A DNA stretch of 64,000 nucleotides, from NCBI GenBank assembly GCA_964654545.1, contig CAZZIU010000006.1, positions 62,001 through 126,000 on the forward strand, read 5' to 3'. Made by a program: the position numbers and the translations under genes. Positions 1 to 9,299 of the stretch are shown piece by piece (the stretch's first letter is position 1; the number at the start of each line of letters is the position of its first letter). The notes below the pieces were generated by a model. That model was given only the letters and a program-made list of their open reading frames with translations. It ran no database searches and was not told the origin of the DNA. This DNA comes from JABMOV01 sp964654545. GTDB taxonomy: Bacteria > Fidelibacterota > Marinisomatia > Marinisomatales > JABMOV01.

Positions 1-1
1 A

Positions 2-1291
2 AACAATCACGATTTAAAATTTGGTAGTAATTATACGGAGCATGTCATTGATAACCGTTGGCATTTAATCAGAAATTTGTACAGCGGTCTAGCTAATCAA
101 GATGAGAAGTATGAACCGGAAATTTTCGGGGATTCGACTGTCTATGGAGATGTATACAAAGTAAAACCAATTGAGCTTTCAGCCTATATTCAGGATAAAA
201 TGGAATTCAACAATATGGTTATCAATGTTGGTATACGATATGACCAGTTTGATCCAAACAAAAAGTATCCTTCAGACTGGCGCAATCCCTCAAACCAACT
301 TTCCTTACCGGATTCCATGATGTCTTTTCCAGTGAATGCTCCATCGATTTCGCAATTAAGTCCGCGATTTGGCTTGGCGTATCAACTAGGAGGAACGGCT
401 GTTTTGCATTTTAGTTATGGGCACTTCTTTCAAATGCCACCAATGTATGCCCTATATACAAATAATTCCTACCTGATTGGCCCTGCCGACTTTACAACCA
501 CAGTAGGGAATCCTCTTTTGAAACCTGAAAAAACGATTACCTATGAAATAGGATTGTGGCAGGAATTAACCCGTGATATGGGAATTGAAGTGTCATTGTT
601 TTATAAGGACATTTACAATTTATTAAGCTCAAAAATTATCAGTACATATAATCAAATTGAATATGGTCTTTACAGCAACAAGGATTATGCCAATGCGAGG
701 GGCATCGAAGTGAAATATGATTTAAAATTATCTAACATTGCTGCTTATGTTAATTATACCCTGCAATACACAAGGGGAAATGCCGATTATCCAACACAGG
801 CATTTGACAGAGAGGGAAACAGCCAGGATCCAGTCAACCGGTTTATTCCAATGAGCTGGGACCAGAGACACACCCTAAATGCAACCCTAGTTTATGCATA
901 CAATGATTTTAATATTTCATTAACAGGGTATTATAACTCCGGTACGCCCTATACCTTTTCACCTTTGGCAGAAAGCGTGCTATCAAGGGTAAATTTGTAT
1001 CCAAATAATGATAAAAAACCATCAACCTATGCCGTTGATTTGACAAGCTCCTATCAATACAGTTTCTTTAAAATTCCAATGCGTTTTACCTTATCTATTT
1101 ACAATCTATTTGATCGCCTGAATGAGGTTACTGTGAATTCAGGTACAGGAAGAGCATACACTGCCATTGTGCGTGAATCCGATATCATTTCCCATCGTAG
1201 TGAATTTAACAGTTACAAAGATATTATTCAGAATCCATCTATGTATGCAGCACCTCGGTTAATCAAATTTGGCGTGGGAATAGCATTCTAA
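2..1291 (+). CDS. TonB-dependent receptor, C-terminal beta-barrel part (5' end outside window)
   Basis: The reading frame is open from base 2, so the start and the plug domain lie upstream of the window. What is visible (about 429 residues) is a succession of amphipathic, aromatic-rich strands typical of an outer-membrane TonB-dependent receptor barrel, with stretches such as LSPRFGLAYQL, NPLLKPEKTITYEIGL and a final strand ending in VGIAF with a C-terminal Phe, the usual barrel assembly signal. The stop codon overlaps the ATG of the next gene by one base (TAATG), so the two are co-transcribed. With glucanases downstream, it is probably the importer of beta-glucan oligosaccharides; the substrate is inferred from context only. 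No SusD partner is present downstream. Family call is firm, substrate is not. Confidence 0.85.
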   Translation, partial: NNHDLKFGSNYTEHVIDNRWHLIRNLYSGLANQDEKYEPEIFGDSTVYGDVYKVKPIELSAYIQDKMEFNNMVINVGIRYDQFDPNKKYPSDWRNPSNQLSLPDSMMSFPVNAPSISQLSPRFGLAYQLGGTAVLHFSYGHFFQMPPMYALYTNNSYLIGPADFTTTVGNPLLKPEKTITYEIGLWQELTRDMGIEVSLFYKDIYNLLSSKIISTYNQIEYGLYSNKDYANARGIEVKYDLKLSNIAAYVNYTLQYTRGNADYPTQAFDREGNSQDPVNRFIPMSWDQRHTLNATLVYAYNDFNISLTGYYNSGTPYTFSPLAESVLSRVNLYPNNDKKPSTYAVDLTSSYQYSFFKIPMRFTLSIYNLFDRLNEVTVNSGTGRAYTAIVRESDIISHRSEFNSYKDIIQNPSMYAAPRLIKFGVGIAF

Positions 1292-4200
1292 TGGGACGGT
1301 TAATGAAAATTACAGGATTCATGCGGATAGCAGTAATTGCGTGCGTACTATTTTCTTTTGTTGTAGGTCAGGGACAAGCTTACCAGGGTCCAGATGATCC
1401 CGCTGGTGACATTGCAGCGGAACGTGAAGGAACGATGGAAGGGAATCGCGTCTATTTATACTTCAAGAATACAACTGAACTTTCAGATTGGCCCAAGGCA
1501 AATGTATCCAAATGGCCAAACAACGCCAATGGTGTAAAAATGGTCGATGGTATTGGTCTATTAATCGGTGGTAAAATATTCATTGAAGACGATGGTGATC
1601 CATTCTCGACGGATACTATTCCGCTAACTACACCAGAAGAGATTGATGCTGCAAATGCGGTGCACGAGCTCAATTTTCTACAAACAAGCTACCGTGAGGA
1701 AATGGATACCAATCCACAGGGTACGGTCGAATGGGGATTTTATCCTGTATTTGGATATTTTAATGAAACCAATGAATACCCAGCCATGAGCAATAAACCG
1801 AATTCCTGGCCCACCATTGGATGGCCATCTGGAAATGGTTTAAAGTGGCCTCGAGAATGGGATGGGCGTTTCGGCAGAGGTGTGATTTATGCAGACATGG
1901 AAACCTATTTTGTTGTCAATGACGCACAGGATCAGGAATATTTAGGTATTGAAGATAAAGTAAAATATTATCCCCGTCCCGGTCATAGAATTGGTGACAT
2001 AAATCCAAGTGTTACAATCCAAAATGATTCCCCCTGGGGAGGTTTGGGATTACGTGTTCAAACCAGAGGATTTCAGTGGAATAATCCACAGGCGCAGGAT
2101 GCAATTTTCTGGGAGTACTCGGTGGCCAATATTTCTGATTATGATATAACCCAGGTTGCCTTTGGATATTGGGTGGATAACGCCATCGGTGGCGAAGGTG
2201 CCGATGATGAATTAGGGTATTTTAATAGTCAACTGGATATGGCCTATTCCTGGGATATTGATGGCTTAGGCACAGGGGGGTTAGAAACAGGAACCATGGG
2301 ATTTGCTTATCTGGAAAGTCCCGGACTGGCCTACGATGATATTGATAATGACAACGATGGACTTATAGATGAAAAACGAGATAATGCCGCTATATCATTA
2401 GTTGGTGCCACAGCAGGAATTACTGATTTAGACGCTTTCTTGGATTTTTATGACAAAACGGAAGACGATTTACGAGAACATTGGGATGCAGACGAAGATC
2501 AGGATTGGGAAGATGGCGAGGACTTAAATGGTGATGGGATTTATCAGTTATCAGAGTATGCCGGTGATGATATAGGGTTAGATGGGGTAGCACCGGGGGA
2601 ACTGAATTATACCGGTCCGGATGAAGGTGAATGCAACCATAAACCTGATTTTTTGGATGGCTATGGGTGTGAACCAAATTTTGCAGCTACGGATGTGTCA
2701 GAATCTGATATGGTTGGTTTAACGGCTTTCAGGATGTTTCCTGTACCGAGTCACAATCCATCTAACACAACTTTGTGGTTCAAAAATGATCAAGCAATGT
2801 TTGATCTTATAAACAGTAATATTCTAGAAGAGTTTGAAGGAAATATATCAAACCTGATTGAAGTATTTGCTTCAGGACCATTTCCACTTTACCAGGGACG
2901 TGTGGAACGAATATCAATGGCAGAACTTCATTCCAAGGATCCTTTATCTGGTTTAAATGATGCCAATCATAGCGCTCCTGCCCTCTACGAACTTAAAAAA
3001 ATTGTACAGGTTATATACGAAAAGGATTATCGATTTGCCCAGCCACCCAAAATGCCAACGCTATCTGCAACTGAGGGGGATAACCAGATTATTTTAACGT
3101 GGGATGATGTGGCGGACACGCGGACCCGTGACCCATTTGTCGGAAATGTGAACGATTTTGAAGGGTATAAAATTTACCGTGCAACAGATAAATATATGCT
3201 AGATGCAGCAACCATAACGGATGGTTATGGAACACCGACGTTTCTTAAGCCGATTTTTCAGTGTGATTTGGATGACGGGAAACAAGGTTTTACGGATTTT
3301 GGTTTGATTAATGGTGCCGCATATTACCTTGGAAGTGAATCGGGAATATCGCACGTATTTATTGATAATGATGTACAAAATGGCCGCACCTACTATTACG
3401 CAGTTGTGGCATATGATTATGGCGCACCTGATATTGGGCCCGGGATTTCACCATCTGAAAACAATATTGTGATTGAAAAAAATGAAGCAGAGGAAGTTAT
3501 AAGCTGGGGTAAAAACGTGGCCATTGTGACTCCCCATCAACCCGCTGCAGGATACATCGCGCCTCAAATTTCCTCGTCGGAAAATAATTCACTCCTTGGT
3601 ACTGGAAGCATCGTTGCGTCCATTATGGCTGCCAGTGAATTAAAATCTGGGCATCAATATCAAATAACCTTTGGAATTGATACTATTGACCAAGTTGCAA
3701 ATAATGATCATGGGCTTTTGTATACTACAAATCAAGTTACCATTTTTGATCTCAATGAGGATTCTGCTTTGGTATACTCAGAAAGCCCTGATCATTTTCT
3801 TGGAACGAATTTAGTCCATAGTGACACCTTGGACTACTGGAGTATAAATGAAGTTTCCGGATTTGAATCGGACGTGTTCGATGGAGTCCAAATTGTGATT
3901 AATCAAGATGGTGCCATCGCCAGCTATGATAATTTGAATTCTGGCTGGCGCATTGGAGGAGGAGGCACCGTCATGCATGTAAATCCAAGTATAAAGGAAT
4001 CATCCTATTTACCGTGGGATTATGATATTGTTTTTACCGGTGAAGATTCAGCTTTTGTTGGTATGCAAACCAATAAAGCCGGGGTTCGCGATGAAAACGG
4101 TGATGTTATATCAAGAAATTCACTTCTGACTAAACAAGCTTTCGATTTTTATGTTGTAAACACCACATTTCAAGATTCGGCAGGAAATTTTGAGTTGATG

Positions 4201-4776
4201 GATATGATAGTCTACGATATAAACGGAAATGATATCTTTGATAAATATATAGATAAAATTATTGTTGGCCCCCAGACTGGTAGCCGGTGGCGGGCTACCC
4301 TCATGGTTATTGATTTTAATAATGGCAATGATGCAACCTATCCTAAGGAAAACGACATATACAGTATTACGTTTCAAAGGCCATTCTTCGTGACCGATAC
4401 CTATACGTATTCCGTTTCAGCTACAGATTCAGTAAGTGAAGAAAAATTATTGCGTGATATGGCTGATATTAAAGTGGTACCCAATCCCTACATTATGACC
4501 AATATGATGGAACCGGCAGTGGCCAATCAATATTTAAATCAAAGAAGACGATTGTTGTTTACACACATCCCGGCAGAATGTACCATAAAGATATTTACTG
4601 TTAGTGGTGTGCTTGTGGATGAAATCGAAGTGGGTAATCCTCCGGATGAAGGTATCGTCCACTGGGATATGCTAACAAGGGAAGGCTTAGAAATTGCTGC
4701 AGGTATGTATATCTACCATGTGAAATCCGACCTTACGGGTGACGAAAAATTGGGAAAATTTGCCGTAATAAAATAA
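1291..4776 (+). CDS. Large secreted protein with FN3-like region and type IX C-terminal sorting domain
   Basis: A 1161-residue exported protein. The N-terminus has a hydrophobic signal peptide (roughly residues 5-30, ending near GQGQA); the Met at residue 5 is an alternative start. Residues about 345-450 hold acidic calcium-loop-like repeats (DIDNDNDGLIDE and DLNGDGIYQLSE), resembling EF-hand/thrombospondin type 3 loops. Residues about 585-720 look like a fibronectin type III domain (GYKIYRATD ... GRTYYYAVVAYD). The last about 90 residues begin with KVVPNPYI and end in GMYIYHVKSDLTGDEKLGKFAVIK-like strands, matching the Por secretion-system C-terminal sorting domain. It sits between a TonB receptor and a PorV/PorQ-type protein. 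It may be a surface glycan-binding or scaffold protein standing in for SusD; this is inference. I do not recognise a catalytic domain. Confidence 0.75.
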   Translation: MGRLMKITGFMRIAVIACVLFSFVVGQGQAYQGPDDPAGDIAAEREGTMEGNRVYLYFKNTTELSDWPKANVSKWPNNANGVKMVDGIGLLIGGKIFIEDDGDPFSTDTIPLTTPEEIDAANAVHELNFLQTSYREEMDTNPQGTVEWGFYPVFGYFNETNEYPAMSNKPNSWPTIGWPSGNGLKWPREWDGRFGRGVIYADMETYFVVNDAQDQEYLGIEDKVKYYPRPGHRIGDINPSVTIQNDSPWGGLGLRVQTRGFQWNNPQAQDAIFWEYSVANISDYDITQVAFGYWVDNAIGGEGADDELGYFNSQLDMAYSWDIDGLGTGGLETGTMGFAYLESPGLAYDDIDNDNDGLIDEKRDNAAISLVGATAGITDLDAFLDFYDKTEDDLREHWDADEDQDWEDGEDLNGDGIYQLSEYAGDDIGLDGVAPGELNYTGPDEGECNHKPDFLDGYGCEPNFAATDVSESDMVGLTAFRMFPVPSHNPSNTTLWFKNDQAMFDLINSNILEEFEGNISNLIEVFASGPFPLYQGRVERISMAELHSKDPLSGLNDANHSAPALYELKKIVQVIYEKDYRFAQPPKMPTLSATEGDNQIILTWDDVADTRTRDPFVGNVNDFEGYKIYRATDKYMLDAATITDGYGTPTFLKPIFQCDLDDGKQGFTDFGLINGAAYYLGSESGISHVFIDNDVQNGRTYYYAVVAYDYGAPDIGPGISPSENNIVIEKNEAEEVISWGKNVAIVTPHQPAAGYIAPQISSSENNSLLGTGSIVASIMAASELKSGHQYQITFGIDTIDQVANNDHGLLYTTNQVTIFDLNEDSALVYSESPDHFLGTNLVHSDTLDYWSINEVSGFESDVFDGVQIVINQDGAIASYDNLNSGWRIGGGGTVMHVNPSIKESSYLPWDYDIVFTGEDSAFVGMQTNKAGVRDENGDVISRNSLLTKQAFDFYVVNTTFQDSAGNFELMDMIVYDINGNDIFDKYIDKIIVGPQTGSRWRATLMVIDFNNGNDATYPKENDIYSITFQRPFFVTDTYTYSVSATDSVSEEKLLRDMADIKVVPNPYIMTNMMEPAVANQYLNQRRRLLFTHIPAECTIKIFTVSGVLVDEIEVGNPPDEGIVHWDMLTREGLEIAAGMYIYHVKSDLTGDEKLGKFAVIK

Positions 4777-4783
4777 AGAGTCC

Positions 4784-5836
4784 ATGAAGAAATATTTAAC
4801 CATATTGATCGTAATTGTTTTTCTTGTAAATAGCGGAGCTTCACAGGAAATATATCGTTATGGAACGACAGCCGCAAATTTTCTTGAGATTGGAGTGGGA
4901 AGTGCAGGAAGCGCCATGGGTGAAGCCTACGTTGCAGTCGCGAATGATCTATCCTCCATTTATTGGAATCCCGCAGGACTCGCTTTTATAATGGGTAAGG
5001 AAGCCCAATTTATGATCCAGCCCTGGATAGTGGATATTAATACAACCTTTGTGGGTGCGGCCAGCCACATAAAAAATGTTGGTACAATCGCTATGGGAAT
5101 TACACAGATTGGTTATGGCGATATAACAGTTACGAACTTAGCTCATCAGGACGGAACTGGTGAATTCTACACCGCTAATGAATTGGCAGCGACACTTTCA
5201 TTTGGACGGAAATTAGCTGATTGGTTTGCTTTTGGTGCATCAGGCAAAATCATACATTCTGCTATCTGGCATACGGCTGCAAATGCTTTTGCTATCGACC
5301 TAGGTGTTACGGTGCAGACCGGCTTTTTTAGTTTGAGCAAAAAACCAGAAGATGGTTTAACAATTGGCATGAGTATTTCCAACTATGGAACCCGCATGCA
5401 ATATGATGGGATCGATTTGCTTAATCCGATTGATATTTCTGAAAATGAAAATGGAAATTATGGCGATGTTGCTGGGCAATTTAGAACACAACAATGGGAG
5501 CTGCCCCTCATTTTCCGCATTGGTACATCTATCAGACCAATCGCCACTAGAAACCATTCCTTCATTCTCGCAATTGATGCATTACATCCAAATAATAATT
5601 CTGAATCACTAAATATCGGTACAGAATATTCCTATACAATTCCAGGATATTTGAGGGCCTTTATTCGGGCAGGATATAAGGGCCTTAATATGAATTCATC
5701 CATCTACGGTTTAACAGAAGGCGCTGGGATTGAATATTTTTATATGAACAATAAATCGCTGACGGTTGATTATGCTTATAAAACAATGGGGATACTGGGA
5801 AATATTTCTGCCTACACTATCAGTCTTTCATTTTAA
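4784..5836 (+). CDS. PorV/PorQ-family outer-membrane protein
   Basis: 350 residues with a signal peptide (MKKYLTILIVIVFLVNSGAS) followed by the diagnostic N-terminal block of the PorV/PorQ (UPF0164-like) family: GVGSAGSAMGEAYVAVANDL followed by SSIYWNPAGLA. The rest is alternating beta strands ending with SAYTISLSF, a barrel-type C-terminal Phe. In Bacteroidota PorV shuttles sorting-domain cargo to the attachment complex of the type IX system; paralogues are common next to large secreted proteins in FCB genomes. The gene starts 7 bases after the upstream sorting-domain protein ends, so it is probably the dedicated partner of that protein. The family is clear; the role is inferred from position. 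Confidence 0.8.
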   Translation: MKKYLTILIVIVFLVNSGASQEIYRYGTTAANFLEIGVGSAGSAMGEAYVAVANDLSSIYWNPAGLAFIMGKEAQFMIQPWIVDINTTFVGAASHIKNVGTIAMGITQIGYGDITVTNLAHQDGTGEFYTANELAATLSFGRKLADWFAFGASGKIIHSAIWHTAANAFAIDLGVTVQTGFFSLSKKPEDGLTIGMSISNYGTRMQYDGIDLLNPIDISENENGNYGDVAGQFRTQQWELPLIFRIGTSIRPIATRNHSFILAIDALHPNNNSESLNIGTEYSYTIPGYLRAFIRAGYKGLNMNSSIYGLTEGAGIEYFYMNNKSLTVDYAYKTMGILGNISAYTISLSF

Positions 5837-5854
5837 TCGAGCAAGCATGCAACC

Positions 5855-7351
5855 GTGAAATGGCATTCACTAGCTCAAATTTTATTCGGTTTATTACTAG
5901 TATCTTGTACTAAAGATTCAACCAACACATTTTCGGATAGTGATGTTGCTGCCAGAGTAGGGAACCACGTTATTACCAAAGACGATTTCATTCGTAGGAC
6001 AGAGTACACAGTGCGGCCGGACTATTGTAAAGGCAGTCATTATATATCAAAAAAAATAATGATGAATTCATTGATTACCGAAAAAATGTTTGCTATCGAA
6101 GCTGAGAAATCCGGATTTTTGGAAAACAATAAGGCATTTAAACGTTATATCAAAGGACGCCGAGAACAAGCCATGAGACAATTCTATTATTACGATCAAG
6201 CTTATTCAATGGTGACGTTGGACAGTACAGAAATACAACAATTATTCGCAATAGCTGGACGAACAATTCGAGTAGCTTATTACACCCTTCCAGATGAGAT
6301 ATTTGCTCAAAAAACACAGATTGCACTCGACGATGGATTTACATTTGAAGATATTTATTCTTTGTTTGATAACACGACTGCCGTGCCAGAAAAGGATGTT
6401 GATTGGACAGAAATTGAGGACAAAGTTGTACTGGATCATCTTTTTAATAATGATTTAAAAAGGGGTGATGTAATTGGTCCGATAGAAACAACAGATGGGT
6501 CATATATTCTTATGAAAGTTCAGGGATGGCGAGATGATAGTGCAGCCTTAACTGAAAAGGTGGCTGGAGAGCGCTATAATAAGGTAATTGAACACCTTAA
6601 AAATCAAAAAGCTCTATTGTTGTTCAAAAAGAATATTTCAGGATTAATGAGAGGCAAAACGTTAAATTTTGATGAAACAATATTTAAGGAATATGTTCGA
6701 GCGTTAGGTGATTGGTATTTGAATGATGGAAAAAATAAAAAATTGCTCATTAATCAATCAATTGGGCTAGAAGATGATAATATCACAACATATACCGGTC
6801 ACCAATTCCCAGAAGATTTAATGGATGAGAATTTTGTGCAAATGGATGATCAATGGTTTTCCGTAAGGGAATTCCAGCAGATTCTGGAGTCGCACCCACT
6901 TGTTTTTCGCCGGAAAACCATAAACAAATCGGAATTTGCAGAAGAAACCCAAAAAGCAATAGCTGATCTATTTCAGGATTTGGAATTAAACAAGGAATGT
7001 TACCGGTTGGAATATGACAAAGAAATTGTGGTTCAGCAAAATGTATCAATGTGGCAAGATTACTACCTGGCAAAAGCGTTCCGAAATAATATGATAGCCG
7101 AAGCTGATCCCGATTCAACATTATTAAGCAATGAATCCATGTTAATCGAAGAGGTATTAAATCCGATAGTGAATGATCTTCAGAAAAAATACAATGATCA
7201 AACATTTATTGCAGCTGATTGGTTAGAAGATATAGGAATATCGACCATCGATATGAGTGTTATACAACCTCAAATGCCATATTCTGTAATGGTACCTGCT
7301 TTTCCCAAAATGACCACGGATACTCGTTTGGATTATGGTCAGAGTCTATAA
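5855..7351 (+). CDS. Lipoprotein, parvulin-type (SurA/PpiC-like) peptidyl-prolyl isomerase
   Basis: 498 residues from a GTG start. The N-terminus MKWHSLAQILFGLLLVSC is a lipoprotein signal with lipobox LVSC. It continues with an N-terminal chaperone segment of the SurA type (VAARVGNHVITKDDFIRR, then a long helical stretch), and a central region about residues 125-225 resembling a parvulin domain (DDGFTFEDIYSLF ... GDVIGPIETTDGSYILMKVQ). The C-terminal half is a second helical region without a domain I recognise. It lies in the glucanase operon and overlaps the next gene by 17 bases. A periplasmic folding factor for the co-encoded secreted enzymes is a reasonable inference. The GTG start is chosen because it gives an intact lipobox signal; no strong ribosome site is visible. 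Confidence 0.65.
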   Translation: MKWHSLAQILFGLLLVSCTKDSTNTFSDSDVAARVGNHVITKDDFIRRTEYTVRPDYCKGSHYISKKIMMNSLITEKMFAIEAEKSGFLENNKAFKRYIKGRREQAMRQFYYYDQAYSMVTLDSTEIQQLFAIAGRTIRVAYYTLPDEIFAQKTQIALDDGFTFEDIYSLFDNTTAVPEKDVDWTEIEDKVVLDHLFNNDLKRGDVIGPIETTDGSYILMKVQGWRDDSAALTEKVAGERYNKVIEHLKNQKALLLFKKNISGLMRGKTLNFDETIFKEYVRALGDWYLNDGKNKKLLINQSIGLEDDNITTYTGHQFPEDLMDENFVQMDDQWFSVREFQQILESHPLVFRRKTINKSEFAEETQKAIADLFQDLELNKECYRLEYDKEIVVQQNVSMWQDYYLAKAFRNNMIAEADPDSTLLSNESMLIEEVLNPIVNDLQKKYNDQTFIAADWLEDIGISTIDMSVIQPQMPYSVMVPAFPKMTTDTRLDYGQSL

Positions 7352-8393
7352 AATTTTCATTCTGTCTTCGATTCTAATCGCCGGTTTTTCTTTGGGGAAA
7401 ACATATAAAGGTGGTGAATTAAGAACGATTCAAACCTATCGCTACGGCAGAATAGAAGCACGTATCAAGGCAGCTGTCGGTGATGGAATTGTGAATTCAT
7501 TATTTACCTACAACGACTACATATCGGGTGGAGCAGAAAACTGGAATGAAATAGATATTGAATTTTTAGGCAATCAACCCAATGTTGTTCAGTTTAATAC
7601 AATAACCGCAAATCAAGTCCATCACGTTTATGTTCAAAGTCTTGCGTTTCAACCTGCTGATGAATTTCATACTTATGCATTTGAGTGGACACCTACTTAT
7701 GTTGCCTGGTTCGTGGATGGTGTAGAGGTACATCGTCAAACGGGGGCCCACATAAATTCTCTGGATAAATATCAAAAAATCATGATGAATATATGGCCAC
7801 CTAATTACCCGGACTGGGTCGGGATATTGGACCCAGCAAATTTATCTGTCTACGCTTACTACGATTGGATTCGGTATTGTGCCTATGTTCCAGGAACTGG
7901 AAATACTGGCACTGATAATAATTTTATCGAATTGTGGTATGATAATTTTGATTACTGGGAATTAACCCGCTGGGAAAAAGCCACCCATACATTTTATGGT
8001 AATCTATGTGACTTTGTCCCAGCAAATGTTGAATTTGTTGACGGTTTCATGGTTCTCTGCCTGACGACCGCGGATAGCCTGGGTTACAATGGAAATCCTT
8101 TAGCAAATAACCATACTCAAAATGTTGCCAGTGAATTCTCATTGCATCAGGCATACCCAAATCCATTTAATTCAACCGTCTCAATTCCAATTGAATTAAC
8201 CAAGGTTTCCGTTGTCAATATTACCATTTACGATATTATGGGCCGGCATGTCCAGACAGTGGTAAACGAAAATATCCACCCCGGTAAGCATACATTTTAT
8301 TGGGAGGCCAATACATGTACATCTGGTTTGTATTTCATTGAAACAGATGTCAATAATAATAGACTATACGAGAAAGTGATGCTGGTAAAATGA
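7335..8393 (+). CDS. GH16 lichenase-type glucanase, apparently circularly permuted, with type IX sorting domain
   Basis: 352 residues: signal peptide about 1-21, glycoside hydrolase family 16 catalytic domain about 22-240, C-terminal sorting domain about 270-352 (AYPNPFNSTV ... LYEKVMLVK). The catalytic motif NEIDIEFLG gives E72 as nucleophile, D74 and E76 as acid/base, the bulge-less form typical of beta-1,3-1,4-glucanases. The domain is out of canonical order: it begins at the strand that in Bacillus lichenase follows residue about 60 (GGELRTIQTYRYGRIEARIK), ends the usual C-terminus at YYDWIRYC, and only then has a segment (LWYDNFDYWELTRWEK ... DGFMVLCLT) that matches the normal N-terminal strands. 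The same order is known for the Fibrobacter succinogenes enzyme. Predicted secreted endo-glucanase acting on mixed-linkage beta-glucan. Overlaps both neighbours. Confidence 0.8.
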   Translation: MVRVYKIFILSSILIAGFSLGKTYKGGELRTIQTYRYGRIEARIKAAVGDGIVNSLFTYNDYISGGAENWNEIDIEFLGNQPNVVQFNTITANQVHHVYVQSLAFQPADEFHTYAFEWTPTYVAWFVDGVEVHRQTGAHINSLDKYQKIMMNIWPPNYPDWVGILDPANLSVYAYYDWIRYCAYVPGTGNTGTDNNFIELWYDNFDYWELTRWEKATHTFYGNLCDFVPANVEFVDGFMVLCLTTADSLGYNGNPLANNHTQNVASEFSLHQAYPNPFNSTVSIPIELTKVSVVNITIYDIMGRHVQTVVNENIHPGKHTFYWEANTCTSGLYFIETDVNNNRLYEKVMLVK

Positions 8394-9262
8394 AAAAATC
8401 TGACACAAACCAATTCGGATCGTATTTTTTGTTACTGGTTATTTTCTTTTCCATAATTAATTGTGAAGGTGAATCAGGTAGATCAAAAAACAATCCGGTT
8501 ACCATATTTAATCCACCGGAAGGATATGAATTGGTATGGCATGATGAATTCGAGAACGAAAATATAGATCTGTCAAAATGGGAGTTTGAGGTCAATGCTG
8601 CCGGGGGAGGGAATAATGAACTACAGTATTATACCGACCGATCGGAAAACGCCTACATTGAAAGTGGAAAACTGGTAATCAAGGCAATACACTCCACCTA
8701 CACAGGGGATGATGGTGTTCGCGATTATACATCTGCTCGAATCCGAACTAAAAACCATGGTGACTGGCTTTATGGTCGGTTTGAGATTCGTGCAAAATTG
8801 CCGGTAGGACAGGGACTTTGGCCTGCAATCTGGATGTTGCCAACGGATTGGGAATACGGTAGTTGGGCATCCAGTGGAGAAATCGATATCATGGAGTTAT
8901 TGGGCCAAGAACCTGATAGAGTATACGGGACAATTCACTATGGTGGAGAATGGCCAAATAATGTGCATACCGGAACAAGTTTTCGTTTATCCAACCAAAA
9001 TTTTACGAACCAATTCCATGTGTTTGCCTTAGAATGGGAAGAAACGGAAATGCGCTGGTATGTAGATGATTCACTCTACGCAACCCAGCATGAATGGTAT
9101 ACATCAGAAGCTGAATATCCGGCACCATTTGACAAACGATTTCACATGATATTAAATGTAGCCGTAGGAGGAAACTGGCCTGGAAATCCGGATAATTCGA
9201 CAGTTTTCCCGCAGGAAATGATTGTGGATTACGTGAGAGTATTTCAAAAAGAAAGTGAATAA
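8390..9262 (+). CDS. GH16 laminarinase-type endo-beta-1,3-glucanase, lipoprotein
   Basis: 290 residues, overlapping the previous stop by four bases (ATGA). The N-terminus has a hydrophobic stretch ending in SIINC, a likely lipobox with Cys25. The rest is a single GH16 domain with normal strand order: YELVWHDEF at the start, ELQYYTDR in the substrate region, and the catalytic motif GEIDIMELLG, giving E164, D166 and E169. The extra Met between D and E is the beta-bulge form typical of laminarinases and related enzymes rather than of lichenases. Ends with VDYVRVFQK, the usual closing strand. No sorting domain, so it probably stays membrane-anchored, in contrast to its two GH16 neighbours. Predicted to cleave beta-1,3-glucan. 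Confidence 0.85.
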   Translation: MKKSDTNQFGSYFLLLVIFFSIINCEGESGRSKNNPVTIFNPPEGYELVWHDEFENENIDLSKWEFEVNAAGGGNNELQYYTDRSENAYIESGKLVIKAIHSTYTGDDGVRDYTSARIRTKNHGDWLYGRFEIRAKLPVGQGLWPAIWMLPTDWEYGSWASSGEIDIMELLGQEPDRVYGTIHYGGEWPNNVHTGTSFRLSNQNFTNQFHVFALEWEETEMRWYVDDSLYATQHEWYTSEAEYPAPFDKRFHMILNVAVGGNWPGNPDNSTVFPQEMIVDYVRVFQKESE

Positions 9263-9299
9263 TTAATAACGATTCATTGTTACTCAGAGAAAAAATTTA

